DNA of 64,000 nt from Cardiobacteriaceae bacterium TAE3-ERU3. GTDB taxonomy: Bacteria; Pseudomonadota; Gammaproteobacteria; Cardiobacteriales; Cardiobacteriaceae. The stretch is from NCBI GenBank assembly GCA_019218315.1, contig JAHUUI010000006.1, positions 1 to 64,000 on the forward strand, in the 5' to 3' direction. The position numbers were made by a program, and so were the translations under genes. Numbering within the stretch: the first letter of the stretch is position 1; the number at the start of each line of letters is the position of its first letter. The notes beneath the pieces are model-generated. The model searched no databases, had not been told where the DNA came from, and saw only the letters and a program-made list of their open reading frames with translations. This document shows, in pieces, positions 1 through 10,161 of this stretch.

Positions 1-89
1 TGATCCCATGCCGAACTCAGAAGTGAAACGCAGTATCGCCGATGGTAGTGTGGGGTCTCCCCATGTGAGAGTAGGTCACCGTCAGGGCT
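1..89 (+). rRNA. rrf: 5S ribosomal RNA, 3' part
   Basis: The first bases match the 3' three quarters of a gammaproteobacterial 5S rRNA closely (the CCGAACTCAGAAGTGAAACG block and the GATGGTAGTGTGGGG block). The 5' end lies outside the window, so an rRNA operon reads into it from the left. The 3' end is placed by analogy to E. coli 5S and may be off by a few bases. Confidence 0.95.
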
Positions 90-95
90 TTACAC

Positions 96-126
96 AGCCC
101 CTTAGCTAGCGCTAAGGGGCTTTTTT
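96..126 (+). terminator. rRNA operon terminator
   Basis: There is a perfect 11-bp stem (96-106 with 111-121), a TAGC loop and a run of six or more T. It lies directly behind the 5S rRNA and would end the rRNA transcript. The next gene, the comEA-like one, converges on it from the other strand. Confidence 0.9.
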
Positions 127-168
127 AATGCAAAAAATAAATAGACCCAAAAGCTCAAAAACTCCCGC

Positions 169-450
169 TTACTGGCCAACGTCCGATAAATCCGTCTCGC
201 CTTTAAGCTTGATATCTGCTTTTATTTTATTGACCGTGGAATCTCCTATTCCTTTGATATTCGTCAGTTCTTCAATACTTTTGAACTCGCCGTGTTCAGT
301 CCGGTATTTGATGATGGCTTCTGCTTTGACTTCGCCGATACCTTTAAGTGCAGAGAGTTCATCTACATTGGCAGTATTGATGTTTACTTTTGCGAATGAT
401 GTGGACGCTAGAAGGATGGTTGTAACAATAATTGACTTGAAAAGTTTCAT
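169..450 (-). CDS. comEA: ComEA-like helix-hairpin-helix DNA-binding protein
   Basis: A 93-residue secreted protein with an N-terminal hydrophobic signal (about residues 1-20, ending near TSFA). Two helix-hairpin-helix repeats follow: the VNINTANVDELSALKGIG type and a second ending NIKGIG. This is the ComEA family, which binds incoming double-stranded DNA in the periplasm during natural transformation. The short single-domain form is normal for Gram-negative bacteria. The ATG at 450 was chosen over an upstream one because GGAG sits 7 bases before it and it starts the signal peptide directly. It stands alone, convergent with the rRNA operon. The pilBCD genes nearby make a transformation role plausible, but that is inference. 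Confidence 0.8.
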   Translation of the reverse strand: MKLFKSIIVTTILLASTSFAKVNINTANVDELSALKGIGEVKAEAIIKYRTEHGEFKSIEELTNIKGIGDSTVNKIKADIKLKGETDLSDVGQ

Positions 451-658
451 ATTCTTTCTCCTTATTATTTTGCCATATTGGCTCAATCATAATAATCAAA
501 ATCAATAGTATTTGCACATTATCTCTTTATTTTTCTTAAATAGCAATTGATTTCATTTGCTTACGGGTGAAGGGGCTTGTATTTTTTTTGTGTTTATACT
601 CTGCTTAACGTAAAATGTCGCCTCTAAAAAACATGTTTTTCTAATTTCGCGAGGCAAT

Positions 659-3298
659 ATGACTAATAATTCTGATGTGCAAAATTTGAAGGTTGGGGAT
701 AAAGAATACCTTTACTACCCTCTTACGTCAGTAGCGTCCGAAGAGCATTTGGCAAAGCTGCCTTATTCAATTAAAATTCTTTTGGAAAACTTGCTGCGTT
801 TTCAAGATGGTGAGTCGGTTAAAGCAGATGATGTCGAGGCCTTGGCAACATGGGCGCCTGGAAGTGTCATTGATAAAGAGATTGCATTTACGCCTAGTCG
901 TGTTGTTTTACAGGACTTCACAGGAGTTCCCGCTGTCGTCGATTTGGCTGCGATGCGAGATGCGATGACGCAGTTGGGTAGTGATCCTCAGCAAATTAAT
1001 CCTTTGGTTCCTGTAGATCTAGTTATTGACCACTCAGTAATGGTTGATCATTTTGGAACTGATAGCGCTTTGGAGCAAAATGCGGAATTAGAGTTTGAGC
1101 GTAACAATGAGCGCTATAAGTTCTTGCGCTGGGGGCAGAAAGCTTTTGATCAATTCCGTGTAGTACCACCAGATACAGGTATTGTTCATCAGGTTAACCT
1201 TGAGTTTCTTGCTCATGTTGTTTTCCGTCGTGAAGAAGGCGATAAGACGGTTATTTACCCAGATACTTTGGTGGGGACAGATAGCCATACCACAATGATT
1301 AATGGCTTGGGTGTGTTAGGCTGGGGTGTCGGTGGTATCGAAGCAGAAGCTGCTATGTTGGGTCAGCCGATTACAATGCTTGTCCCTGAAGTAGTTGGTT
1401 TTGAATTGACCGGGAAATTGCAACCAGGTGTTACCGCGACAGACTTGGTTTTGACAGTTACGCAAATGCTGCGTGAACATGGCGTTGTAGGTAAGTTTGT
1501 TGAGTTCTTTGGTGATGGTCTTGCTGATTTGCCTTTGGCTGACCGCGCTACGATTGCCAATATGGCACCTGAGTATGGTGCGACATGCGGTATTTTCCCG
1601 ATTGATGAAGAAACATTGAATTACATGCGCCTTTCAGGCCGTGATGATGACCTGATTGAGCTGACGCGTGAATATGCTAAAGCACAGCATATGTTCCGTG
1701 AAGAAGGTGCTCGTCCTCAATACAATGCAACTTTGACTTTGGATATGGGCGAAGTAGTTCCTTCAGTTGCAGGGCCTAAGCGTCCACAAGACCGTATTAT
1801 CCTTGATGAGTTGAGCGCAAAAGTACAAGACTTAATTCCTGATGAGCCGAAGTCGGCGGAAGTTACACTGGATGGTGAGACGTTTACACTTGAAGACGGT
1901 GATGTTGTGATCAATGCAATCACGAGCTGCACCAATACTTCAAACCCATCGGTTATGCTTGCAGCAGGTTTGGTTGCTAAAAAAGCTGTCGAGCTAGGCA
2001 TTACTCGTAAACCTTGGTGTAAAACATCTTTGGCACCTGGCTCACAGGTGGTCACCGAGTACTTGGAGAAAGCAGGACTTTTGCCGTACTTGGATCAGAT
2101 TGGTTTCAACGTTGTTGGTTACGGCTGTACAACTTGTATCGGTAACTCAGGACCTTTGCCAGATGAAATTGGTAAAGCAATTGATGAGAACGACCTAACT
2201 GTAGCTTCTGTACTCTCAGGTAACCGTAACTTCGAAGGTCGTGTACATGCCAAAGTAAAAATGAACTTTTTGGCTTCGCCTCCTTTGGTTGTTGCATATT
2301 CTATTTTGGGTAGCGTGCGTAAAGACATTACCAAAGATCCGATTGCAACAGATAAGAATGGTAATGACGTTTATCTGAAGGATATTTGGCCGACATTTGA
2401 CGAGGTACAGCAGCAGCTTAAAGCCATTGAACGTGAGATGTATGTTACTGGCTATGAGGATGTCTTCAAAGGTCCTCAGATGTGGCAGGATATTCAGGTC
2501 GAAGCTTCAGAGACTTATTCTTGGGATGAGGAGTCAACTTACATTAAGAATCCACCATATTTCGTGGGTATGCCTAAAGAAGCTCCAGATCATCTTGAGT
2601 CAATTACAGGTGCACGTGTATTAGCTCGCCTTGGCGACAGTATTACAACTGACCACATCTCACCAGCAGGTTCTATTGGTGAAGATACTCCAGCTGGTAA
2701 ATACCTTAAGTCTCGCGGTGTTTCGGTCAAGGACTTCAACTCCTATGGCTCCCGTCGTGGTAACGATGATGTGATGGTTCGCGGAACATTTGCCAATATT
2801 CGACTGCGTAATGAGTTGGCACCTGGTACTGAGGGTGGCTTTACTACTCACTATCCTAGTAATGAAGTGACGACGATCTATGAAGCGTCACAGCAGTATC
2901 AGAAAGACAATGTTCCTTTGGTTGTACTTGCTGGTAAAGAGTACGGTACTGGTTCTTCTCGTGACTGGGCCGCTAAAGGTACTTTGTTGTTAGGCGTTAA
3001 GGCTGTCATTGCTGAAAGCTATGAGCGTATCCACCGTTCCAACCTTGTTGGTATGGGGGTGTTGCCTCTGCAGTTTGATGATGGCGAATCTCGTGAAACA
3101 CTAGGGCTGAAAGGTGATGAAATTTTCGATTTCGAGCCTATCGAGAAAGGTGCGAAGCGCTTGAAAGTTACCGCTAAGAGTGAAGATGGAGACGAAAAAC
3201 ACTTTACTGCTATTGTGCGTATTGATACGCCAAAAGAGTGGGCTTATTATCAGCATGGCGGTATCCTGCAATATGTATTACGTCAGCTAGATAAGTAA
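659..3298 (+). CDS. acnA: Aconitate hydratase A
   Basis: An 879-residue aconitase of the AcnA/IRP1 type that interconverts citrate and isocitrate in the TCA cycle. The three cysteines that bind the 4Fe-4S cluster are Cys424 ([11 protein letters not shown]) and Cys490 and Cys493 ([12 protein letters not shown]). The C-terminal swivel domain carries [11 protein letters not shown]. The length matches E. coli AcnA (about 890). The start is the ATG at 659 behind GCGAGG. The gene is monocistronic, with a terminator right after the stop. ErpA, an Fe-S carrier, is encoded next, which fits but does not prove a functional link. Confidence 0.97.
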   Translation: MTNNSDVQNLKVGDKEYLYYPLTSVASEEHLAKLPYSIKILLENLLRFQDGESVKADDVEALATWAPGSVIDKEIAFTPSRVVLQDFTGVPAVVDLAAMRDAMTQLGSDPQQINPLVPVDLVIDHSVMVDHFGTDSALEQNAELEFERNNERYKFLRWGQKAFDQFRVVPPDTGIVHQVNLEFLAHVVFRREEGDKTVIYPDTLVGTDSHTTMINGLGVLGWGVGGIEAEAAMLGQPITMLVPEVVGFELTGKLQPGVTATDLVLTVTQMLREHGVVGKFVEFFGDGLADLPLADRATIANMAPEYGATCGIFPIDEETLNYMRLSGRDDDLIELTREYAKAQHMFREEGARPQYNATLTLDMGEVVPSVAGPKRPQDRIILDELSAKVQDLIPDEPKSAEVTLDGETFTLEDGDVVINAITSCTNTSNPSVMLAAGLVAKKAVELGITRKPWCKTSLAPGSQVVTEYLEKAGLLPYLDQIGFNVVGYGCTTCIGNSGPLPDEIGKAIDENDLTVASVLSGNRNFEGRVHAKVKMNFLASPPLVVAYSILGSVRKDITKDPIATDKNGNDVYLKDIWPTFDEVQQQLKAIEREMYVTGYEDVFKGPQMWQDIQVEASETYSWDEESTYIKNPPYFVGMPKEAPDHLESITGARVLARLGDSITTDHISPAGSIGEDTPAGKYLKSRGVSVKDFNSYGSRRGNDDVMVRGTFANIRLRNELAPGTEGGFTTHYPSNEVTTIYEASQQYQKDNVPLVVLAGKEYGTGSSRDWAAKGTLLLGVKAVIAESYERIHRSNLVGMGVLPLQFDDGESRETLGLKGDEIFDFEPIEKGAKRLKVTAKSEDGDEKHFTAIVRIDTPKEWAYYQHGGILQYVLRQLDK

Positions 3299-3316
3299 AT
3301 CAGGGTATTTTGATGA

Positions 3317-3349
3317 GAAAAAGCAGGCTCTGGTCTGCTTTTTCTTTTT
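3317..3349 (+). terminator. Terminator of acnA
   Basis: A 10-bp perfect stem (3317-3326 with 3335-3344), an 8-base loop and a T-rich tail, located 18 bases past the acnA stop. Confidence 0.85.
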
Positions 3350-3447
3350 GGGTGCAATTGATATGATGCTTTATCTTTGATGTCCTAGGTGGGCGAGTTT
3401 TCTACAAGTGATTAGATCGCAGTTACCTTTTAAGAGATTTTTATATA

Positions 3448-3798
3448 ATGAGTGCTATTGAGACATTTATTGCAGAAGTGAACTTTACGGATGCCGCTGC
3501 AGAAAAAGTATTCGATTTAATTGAAGAAGAGGGTAACAATGATCTGAAATTAAGGGTTTTTGTTACAGGAGGCGGCTGCTCCGGATTTCAGTATGGCTTT
3601 ACTTTTGATGAGGCTATTCAGGATGGAGATGCTGTTGTTGAAAAAAATGGCGTGACACTACTTATTGATAGTATCAGCTATCCGTATTTGGAAAATGCAG
3701 AAATTGACTATAAAGAAGATCTTAGTGGTGCCCAGTTTATTATCCGTAACCCTAATGCGCAGACGACTTGTGGGTGTGGTTCTTCGTTTTCTCCATAG
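3448..3798 (+). CDS. erpA: Iron-sulfur cluster insertion protein ErpA
   Basis: A 116-residue A-type Fe-S carrier that hands clusters to apo-enzymes in the cytoplasm. The three ligand cysteines are present at Cys44 ([10 protein letters not shown]) and Cys108 and Cys110 (CGCGSSF) near the C terminus. Length and the N-terminal FTDAAAEKV block fit ErpA better than IscA (about 107). It is a single gene with its own upstream region, convergent with recO across a 33-base gap in which I see no clear terminator. Confidence 0.92.
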   Translation: MSAIETFIAEVNFTDAAAEKVFDLIEEEGNNDLKLRVFVTGGGCSGFQYGFTFDEAIQDGDAVVEKNGVTLLIDSISYPYLENAEIDYKEDLSGAQFIIRNPNAQTTCGCGSSFSP

Positions 3799-3831
3799 GA
3801 TGAAATGACTGCTTTGTAAGTACTTTCTATT

Positions 3832-4506
3832 TTACTTGGACCTGGTAGATAGCTGGTGTAGTTCGCGCGAGATATTCCGGGTTTTATGCGATAGAGGGCA
3901 TTGGTGATGGAGGATTTGCTGGAAGAGGGATTTCGTCTGTATGTGGCTTCCTAATAGGTCAGTATTTTTGCGCTTAATTGCCTCAATTAACTTTCCGTCA
4001 AATCCACGGTTTGATACATTCAAAATAGGCATTGAGTGCTCAAAAGACAATAAATAGTAGTCACCATCTCCATTAATTTGAGGCACTAGCCCAAGGTGTT
4101 CTATAAGTTGGAATTCTAGCAGGCGATATGAATGCCTAGAGGGCTCTGTTAACGCAGAAATATAAGCCTGATATATTTCTGGTGCTGGGTCGTCAGCAGG
4201 TAAGTAACCCAGCAGTAGCTCATTAAGATAATAAGCTGCTAGGTGTTGTGCTTTGGCTAAGGGGAAGTTGCGATAAGGTTCACCTCTCCATACACTTGCC
4301 AGATCAGATTTTCGATGCCCATCAATCAATATTTCTTGAAATAGTGCCCATTGATCTGTGAATCTATAGGAAGCAGTTTTTGCTATTCGGGCACTTGCTC
4401 TAAATCGACCTAACTCAGAATGAAATAGATCGAGTAAATAGTGTTGTTCACGATAAAAGGTGCGCTTTAAGACAAAAGTCCGGTCATTATTGAAACTGAT
4501 AGCCAT
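3832..4506 (-). CDS. recO: DNA repair protein RecO
   Basis: A 224-residue protein. The N-terminal OB-fold segment (FVLKRTFYREQHYLLDLF, then HSELGRF) and the following helical region (AAYYLNELLLGYLP) are those of RecO, which helps RecR load RecA on SSB-coated single-stranded DNA in the RecFOR pathway. It is slightly shorter than E. coli RecO (242). In many Gammaproteobacteria recO follows era in the rnc operon. Here it is a single gene divergent from pilB, so its setting is unusual. Confidence 0.85.
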   Translation of the reverse strand: MAISFNNDRTFVLKRTFYREQHYLLDLFHSELGRFRASARIAKTASYRFTDQWALFQEILIDGHRKSDLASVWRGEPYRNFPLAKAQHLAAYYLNELLLGYLPADDPAPEIYQAYISALTEPSRHSYRLLEFQLIEHLGLVPQINGDGDYYLLSFEHSMPILNVSNRGFDGKLIEAIKRKNTDLLGSHIQTKSLFQQILHHQCPLSHKTRNISRELHQLSTRSK

Positions 4507-4521
4507 GGTCGCGCATATTTT

Positions 4522-4561
4522 GGTGGTATGATGGAGACAGTGTACTTTTCATGATACCACC
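4522..4561. promoter_or_regulatory. Inverted repeat in the recO-pilB divergent region
   Basis: GGTGGTAT (4522-4529) is repeated inverted as ATACCACC (4554-4561) with 24 bases between. It begins 16 bases upstream of the recO start. It could be an operator for recO or a hairpin in its leader. No known regulator motif is recognised. Confidence 0.35.
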
Positions 4562-4673
4562 TAATAATATAGCTGTTTGCATTGTACGTTAAGAGCTTAT
4601 ATGCGTTCTTTTCTTTATTTAATGACTAGCATATTATGGATTGTATTTTAAATATAGGGTTAAGGCATAACGA

Positions 4674-6365
4674 ATGAGCCAATATGATTTGCTTGTTTCT
4701 TATATGGTGCAACATAAAATTTGCACTGCAGAGCAGTTACGTGAAGCACAAAATAGCGCACAAAAAAAACGAGCCCCTTTTATTCACCAACTATTGAGTG
4801 ATGGTTTGTTGGATGCTTCTCGTCTTTCTGAGGTTAATCGTGCGGTTTACAACTTGCCTGTAGTGGCACTACGGGAAATGGATATTCGCCGTGAGCTTAC
4901 TGCGCAATTTAAAGAAGAAGTTGTCCGTAAACATCAGGCTATCCCAGTCTATGTTCTGGGTGGGCGGCTATACTTGGCAACGTATGATCCTAGTAATCGT
5001 ATGATGTTTGACGAATTCAAGTATCAGGGTAATTACAATGCTGTGGAGCCGATTATAGCCAATATTGATGCTATTGAAGCGATGATCGAGGATCATTATT
5101 CAGGTAGCATTAATATGGATGATTTATTGGCCGAAGAGAATCAAGATATAGATCTTGATGCTATTGGTGATGCGATTGGTTCAATTGCTGGAGAAGAAGA
5201 AGCACCTGTCGTACGATTTGTCACTGGTATTTTGCTTGATGCTATCCGCAGCGGTGCTTCAGATTTGCATTTTGAACCCTATGAAAATACATACCGTATT
5301 CGCTTTAGGCGGGATGGTGTTCTACAGGAAGTTGCGACGCCACCACCAAGTATTGCAAATCGTATTACTGCAAGACTAAAGGTTATGGCAGATCTGGATA
5401 TTGCCGAAAAACGGGTTCCCCAAGATGGTCGTATAAAACTTCAAGTATCTGAAAGTAAAGCGATAGATTTTCGTGTAAACTCTCTTCCGACGCTATTTGG
5501 TGAAAAAATTGTATTGCGTATACTAGATAGCTCAGCAGCGAAATTAAATATTGATGTCTTGGGTTTTGAGCCAGAGCAGAAGAAAAATTATCTAGATGCT
5601 CTTGCGAAACCGCAGGGATTGATTTTGGTTACAGGACCGACCGGGTCGGGGAAAACAGTTTCGCTGTATACTGGGCTAAATTTGCTTAATAAGCCGACCG
5701 TAAATATTTCTACTGCTGAGGATCCAGTAGAGATAAATCTCCCTGGTATTAATCAGGTTAATGTAAATCCAAAAACAGGGCTGGATTTTGCAGCGGCATT
5801 GAAGGCATTTTTACGTCAGGATCCAGATATTATTATGGTTGGTGAGATTCGAGATATTACAACCGGTGAGATTGCTGTCAAAGCTGCACAGACTGGTCAC
5901 TTGGTATTATCTACGCTGCATACTAATGATGTGCCTCAGACTATTGCACGCTTGGTGAATATTGGTATTCCTACATATAATATTGCGGCGAGTGTTAATT
6001 TAATTATGGCACAACGTTTGGCACGTAGATTATGTAATCATTGTAAAGTCCGTGATCGTAAGCACCACCATGAAGAGCTTGTTGCGTTAGGTTTTGATGA
6101 AGAGGAAATAGATGATCTGCGTATCTATACCGCTAAAGGATGTGAAAGATGCAGTTATCAAGGCTATCGAGGGCGCGCAGGTATCTACCAAGTGGTGCCT
6201 ATTTCAGAGGATGTAGCTGATTTAATTCTTCGCAATGCTTCAGCGGCTGATATTGAGGAGCAATGTCGTAAAGAGGGGCATTGGGATCTGCGACAGTCAG
6301 CATTGAATAAAGTGCGTCAGGGTATGACGAGTATTGAAGAAGTATTGCGAGTGACGAGTGAATAA
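4674..6365 (+). CDS. pilB: Type IV pilus assembly ATPase PilB
   Basis: A 563-residue hexameric motor ATPase that drives pilus extension at the inner membrane. The N-terminal MshEN-type domain covers roughly residues 1-150. The GspE-type ATPase carries Walker A GPTGSGKT (residues 321-328), an Asp box, Walker B (IIMVGEIRD) and the His box (TGHLVLSTLHTND). A C-terminal zinc tetracysteine motif (Cys454/457 and Cys490/493) is intact. AAGG lies upstream of the ATG. It is the first gene of pilB-pilC-pilD-coaE, with a 12-base gap to pilC. No pilin gene is in the window. Confidence 0.96.
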   Translation: MSQYDLLVSYMVQHKICTAEQLREAQNSAQKKRAPFIHQLLSDGLLDASRLSEVNRAVYNLPVVALREMDIRRELTAQFKEEVVRKHQAIPVYVLGGRLYLATYDPSNRMMFDEFKYQGNYNAVEPIIANIDAIEAMIEDHYSGSINMDDLLAEENQDIDLDAIGDAIGSIAGEEEAPVVRFVTGILLDAIRSGASDLHFEPYENTYRIRFRRDGVLQEVATPPPSIANRITARLKVMADLDIAEKRVPQDGRIKLQVSESKAIDFRVNSLPTLFGEKIVLRILDSSAAKLNIDVLGFEPEQKKNYLDALAKPQGLILVTGPTGSGKTVSLYTGLNLLNKPTVNISTAEDPVEINLPGINQVNVNPKTGLDFAAALKAFLRQDPDIIMVGEIRDITTGEIAVKAAQTGHLVLSTLHTNDVPQTIARLVNIGIPTYNIAASVNLIMAQRLARRLCNHCKVRDRKHHHEELVALGFDEEEIDDLRIYTAKGCERCSYQGYRGRAGIYQVVPISEDVADLILRNASAADIEEQCRKEGHWDLRQSALNKVRQGMTSIEEVLRVTSE

Positions 6366-6377
6366 AGGAGTTTGTTC

Positions 6378-7598
6378 ATGGCAGAAGTAAAAAAGAAGCT
6401 TAAGACGTACCAATGGAAGGGCGTTAATAAGCAGGGAAAGCAAATTAAGGGCGAGAATGATGCGCAAAGTGATGCTATGCTCAAAGCCTTTCTGGTCAAA
6501 CAGGGTCTACGCAATATTGTCGTAAAAGAAAAGCCAAAGGATATTTTTGAGAGTAAAGGGCGTATTAAAAGTAAGGATATTTTATTTTTTACTCGACAAA
6601 TGGCGACGATGCTTCGTGCTGGTATGCCAGTTATGCGCTCTCTAGACTTGGTAGGGCAGAGTATCGAAAAACCTTTACGTATGCGTGAGTTGGTTTTTGA
6701 CCTATATGATCGTATTCAAAATGGAGCATCATTTGCCGAAGCGCTTGCTGCGCATCCGCTGCAATTTGATCACCTTTATACCAGCTTAGTTGCAGCTGGT
6801 GAAGATGCGGGTATGCTTGAAAGTACCATGGATAATATTGCAGTGAATATGGAAAAAGGTGAAGCGACTAAGAAAAAAGTGAAAAAAGCGCTGACTTACC
6901 CAGCTATTGTTATGGTATTTGCCGTAGTTGTGACAGCAATCTTGTTGATTAAAGTGGTTCCAGTTTTTGCGGAATTCTTTGAGTCAAATGGTGGTGAATT
7001 ACCAGCGATTACACAAATGGTCGTGACCATTTCTGATTTTATGGTTAATACCGGTGTTTATCTTCTGGTTGGGCTGGTGTTATTTATTATTGGCTTTGTC
7101 TTTTTTAAAAAGCGTAATCGTAAACTTCAGGAAGCGTCGAATAAATTTGCGTTTAAAGTGCCTATTATTGGCGGTATTTTGAAATGTGGTGCTAATGCCC
7201 GCTTTGCACGTACGATGTCAACTTTATTCAACGCTGGTGTGCCCCTTATGCGTGGATTGACAGCTACTGCACCAGCAACGGGCAGTCCGATCTATGAAGA
7301 GGCGGTGATCGATATTCGAGACAACGTGCAAAATGGTCAGCAGTTGAGTTTTGCGATGAAAAATACCCAGCTTTTCCCAACTATTGCTGTGCAGATGACA
7401 GCTATTGGTGAGGAGTCTGGTAACCTAGGAGAAATGCTGGGACGAGTAGCAAATTTTTATGAAGAAGAGCTCGACTGGCGAATTGATAATTTAACTGCGA
7501 TGATCGAGCCTTTTATTATGGCTTTTCTTGCGGTAGTCGTTGGTGGCTTGCTGATCGCCATGTATATGCCAATCTTTAATCTGGGGCAAATGTTCTAA
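6378..7598 (+). CDS. pilC: Type IV pilus inner-membrane platform protein PilC
   Basis: A 406-residue member of the GspF/PilC family, the inner-membrane platform on which PilB acts. It has two repeated T2SSF domains. The first contains FFTRQMATMLRAGMPVMRSLD and the second FARTMSTLFNAGVPLMRGL. Three long hydrophobic segments follow the usual pattern (near residues 175-195, 220-240 and 375-400). The ATG at 6378 is preferred because AAGGAG lies 7 bases before it; an in-frame TTG two codons upstream is less likely. It shares one base with pilD (TAATG), so the two are translationally coupled. Confidence 0.95.
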   Translation: MAEVKKKLKTYQWKGVNKQGKQIKGENDAQSDAMLKAFLVKQGLRNIVVKEKPKDIFESKGRIKSKDILFFTRQMATMLRAGMPVMRSLDLVGQSIEKPLRMRELVFDLYDRIQNGASFAEALAAHPLQFDHLYTSLVAAGEDAGMLESTMDNIAVNMEKGEATKKKVKKALTYPAIVMVFAVVVTAILLIKVVPVFAEFFESNGGELPAITQMVVTISDFMVNTGVYLLVGLVLFIIGFVFFKKRNRKLQEASNKFAFKVPIIGGILKCGANARFARTMSTLFNAGVPLMRGLTATAPATGSPIYEEAVIDIRDNVQNGQQLSFAMKNTQLFPTIAVQMTAIGEESGNLGEMLGRVANFYEEELDWRIDNLTAMIEPFIMAFLAVVVGGLLIAMYMPIFNLGQMF

Positions 7599-8455
7599 TG
7601 TTTGATGTTGCTTTTTTTCAAAGCATTCCAGGTATTGTGTTAGTTGCAATTCTGGGACTGCTCGTGGGCAGTTTTTTAAATGTGGTTATTTATCGTTTGC
7701 CCAAAATGATGGAACAAAGTGACCAGTTTTATTGTCGTTCTTTGCTTGCTGGAGAGGAAATTACAGAAATTGAGAGTGCAAAGTTTAATTTGCTCTATCC
7801 TCCTTCAGCATGTCCTCATTGTGGGCAGCGTATTCGCTTTTGGCAAAATATCCCAGTACTGAGTTATATGCTTCAGCGCGGGCGTTGTGCCAGCTGCCAT
7901 GAAAAAATATCAGCCCGCTATTGGATGGTGGAGATGTTGACGATGATCGTCAGTGTGTTGGTGGTTTTAAACTATCCTGACCCAATACAGCTTGGCTTTG
8001 CACTGATATTAAGCTGGGGATTAATAGCACTTATTTTTATCGATGCAGAAACGCAGCTGCTGCCAGATATTATTACGTTACCACTTATGTGGTTAGGCTT
8101 TATTGCTGGCTTTATGGGCTTGTTTGTCTCACTGGAAGCCAGTGTAAGCGGTGCGATGATTGGCTATATGAGTCTGTGGTTGGTCTTCTGGGCGTTTAAA
8201 CTGATCATGGGTAAAGAAGGCATGGGTTATGGTGACTTTAAGTTGCTCGCTGCCTTGTGTGCTTTTCAGGGCGCCTTTATGTTGCCGATTATTTTGTTTA
8301 TGGCTTCAATCGTTGGCTTGCTAGTCGCAGTGTTCAATCGCATTGGCTTTGGTGTTGCAATGGCATTCGGGCCTTACTTGGCAATCGCAGGGTGGATCAC
8401 CTTCATGTATGGTGGTGCCATTGCCGCTTATTTAGGTTGGGGTGTGGTGTATTAA
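7598..8455 (+). CDS. pilD: Prepilin peptidase / N-methyltransferase PilD
   Basis: A 285-residue polytopic membrane aspartyl protease that cleaves and N-methylates type IV prepilins and type II secretion pseudopilins. The cytoplasmic zinc-binding cysteines of the methyltransferase domain are Cys72/Cys75 (CPHC) and Cys97/Cys100 (CASC). The catalytic aspartates are in FIDAETQLLPD and GMGYGDFKLL. It overlaps pilC by one base and coaE by one base, so the pil-coaE order common in Gammaproteobacteria is kept. Confidence 0.95.
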   Translation: MFDVAFFQSIPGIVLVAILGLLVGSFLNVVIYRLPKMMEQSDQFYCRSLLAGEEITEIESAKFNLLYPPSACPHCGQRIRFWQNIPVLSYMLQRGRCASCHEKISARYWMVEMLTMIVSVLVVLNYPDPIQLGFALILSWGLIALIFIDAETQLLPDIITLPLMWLGFIAGFMGLFVSLEASVSGAMIGYMSLWLVFWAFKLIMGKEGMGYGDFKLLAALCAFQGAFMLPIILFMASIVGLLVAVFNRIGFGVAMAFGPYLAIAGWITFMYGGAIAAYLGWGVVY

Positions 8456-9090
8456 TGATTGTCGGGCTTACTGGTGGTATAGCCAGCGGTAAAACATTTT
8501 GCACTGACTATTTGTCATCAACGTACGCTATCCATATAGTCGATGCTGACTTGTTGGCACGAGAGGTGGTGCAGATAGGCAGTGAGGGGCTGGCTCAAAT
8601 TCGTGCAGAATTTGGTGATATTGTCATCACTGATGATGGTAGCCTTAACCGCGCAAAAATGCGTGAAATTATGATAGCGGATGCTCAAGCCCGACAAAAG
8701 TTAAATGAGATTACCCATCCGCGAGTTAGGCAATTAATGCGGGATCGGTTGGCACAATATACATACGATGAGGCTAACTACCAAATCATGAGCGTACCGC
8801 TTTTATTGGAAAATAAACTGGAGCGTTATGCTGACGTGGTTGTGGTCATAGATGTGGATAGAGATACCCAGATTAAGCGCCTGCACTCCCGAGATGGTAG
8901 TGATGCAACGGTGGCCAGTAAGATGCTGGCGGCGCAAACGAGCCGCGAAGGGCGTATCACACGGGCGAATTATGTGATTGACAACAGCCGTGGAAAAAGT
9001 GAAACCACTCAGCAGTTAGATAGCTTGCATCAAATACTGTGTGGCTTAGGCGCAGTTAGGTGTGGCACGAGATCATCTTTTGAGGTGTAA
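8455..9090 (+). CDS. coaE: Dephospho-CoA kinase
   Basis: A 211-residue P-loop kinase that phosphorylates dephospho-CoA, the last step of coenzyme A synthesis. It has the P-loop GLTGGIASGKT at the N terminus, VDADLLAREVV, and ITHPRVRQLM with the SVPLLLENKLE lid region. The length is that of the family (about 205). The ATG at 8455 overlaps the pilD stop (TAATG). A much longer in-frame extension inside pilD is not credible, because family homology begins at this ATG. Confidence 0.94.
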   Translation: MIVGLTGGIASGKTFCTDYLSSTYAIHIVDADLLAREVVQIGSEGLAQIRAEFGDIVITDDGSLNRAKMREIMIADAQARQKLNEITHPRVRQLMRDRLAQYTYDEANYQIMSVPLLLENKLERYADVVVVIDVDRDTQIKRLHSRDGSDATVASKMLAAQTSREGRITRANYVIDNSRGKSETTQQLDSLHQILCGLGAVRCGTRSSFEV

Positions 9091-9163
9091 TCTGGTCGTC
9101 AACTTGGTATTTGCTAAAAGTCTTCTTGCATTTATGTCGTCATTGCAAGTCAGTTGATCAGTC

Positions 9164-10081
9164 CTAGTGAAGATGGCTGAAATGCTGTTGGCTATGCTTT
9201 TGAATTACGGTTGCAGGGGTAATTCCAAAATGCTGTTTGAATGCATGGATGAAATTTGATGGATGACGATAGCCAATATGGTAGGCGACTTCGCCAATTG
9301 TCATTTCCCCGCTAGCAAGGTACTCCATAGCCTGCTGCATTTTTGTAGCTAACAGCCATTGTTGTAGAGGAATACCCAGCGCATCTTGTACTCGGCGTTG
9401 TAGCGTACGCCGGCTGATGTGCAGTGCATCAGCAATATCATCAATATTGCTGGCACCGTTGGCATAGACTCGCTCAAGCTCATCAATTAAGCCCAACTCT
9501 TTAATACGTATTTTTGTGGGGCAAGTACTCTCATCGCGGTCTAACTCCTGACGATATGTTTCCCAGCAGGTGTTTAGAATCTGTAGTGCATGCGTGTTGC
9601 CAGCGAGATCATTAGTAAAAGGCTGGCTGACCCATTGCTTGGCAAGCCGTTTAAGTGTCGGAGAGAGTGCCCAGTGTTGGACTGCATTGCTCGGTAAATT
9701 TGCAGTATTTTTAGGCAGCCACTGTTCCAAGCCATTGAGCGTCAACTTTGTCAGTTTTTCTCCTTGGCTCAGGAAGCGTGTAAATAGCGCTTCTTTGCTA
9801 AGGTTGATGAGGACTGCTTGACCTTGCCCTTGTGCGGATATTTCATGGTAATCAGATCCGATGCCGAAGCGCAAAGTGCCTTCGATAAGTAAGACAAAAG
9901 CAATATAAGGCTTGGCCATCCGTCGGCAAGTAACGTTGCTGCGTGCGCGTAGAGAGCCGCCATGTATGTGAATGCCACATTGCAATTGGTAAAAATGATA
10001 GTCCCCATCGTAAAGATCTGTCTGATGACGACTAGCCTGAATCATTTGCTCACTGGTCAGTGGTAGCGCTGCTCTGTCCAT
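9164..10081 (-). CDS. AraC-family transcriptional regulator, probably of the adjacent siderophore receptor
   Basis: A 305-residue protein. The C-terminal 100 residues form a double helix-turn-helix of AraC type (NIDDIADALHISRRTLQRRVQ, then TIGEVAYHIGYRHPSNFIHAFKQHFG). The N-terminal 200 residues are a divergent sensor domain with no clear match, resembling the arrangement in PchR-type regulators. It is divergent from the TonB-dependent receptor gene, with 100 bases between the two starts. Such AraC regulators often sense the cognate ferric siderophore and activate the receptor; that role is inferred from position. It converges on coaE. Confidence 0.85.
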   Translation of the reverse strand: MDRAALPLTSEQMIQASRHQTDLYDGDYHFYQLQCGIHIHGGSLRARSNVTCRRMAKPYIAFVLLIEGTLRFGIGSDYHEISAQGQGQAVLINLSKEALFTRFLSQGEKLTKLTLNGLEQWLPKNTANLPSNAVQHWALSPTLKRLAKQWVSQPFTNDLAGNTHALQILNTCWETYRQELDRDESTCPTKIRIKELGLIDELERVYANGASNIDDIADALHISRRTLQRRVQDALGIPLQQWLLATKMQQAMEYLASGEMTIGEVAYHIGYRHPSNFIHAFKQHFGITPATVIQKHSQQHFSHLH

Positions 10082-10142
10082 TTATCACTACAGTTTGGCG
10101 TTTAATCAATGCCAATTTAGGTATTTAAAAAGAAACGACATT

Positions 10143-10161
10143 ATAAAATAAAATCATTGTT
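10143..10161. promoter_or_regulatory. Possible weak Fur-type site upstream of the receptor gene
   Basis: AATCATTGTT (10152-10161) matches 8 of 10 bases of the right half of the Fur consensus, but the left half matches poorly (about 11 of 19 overall). Its position 20 bases upstream of the receptor start and the iron-uptake context are the only further support. Confidence 0.25.

Noticed and set aside
8257-8454. N-terminal extension of coaE inside pilD
   Set aside because: Family homology (P-loop MIVGLTGG) begins at 8455 and the extension is just pilD in another frame.
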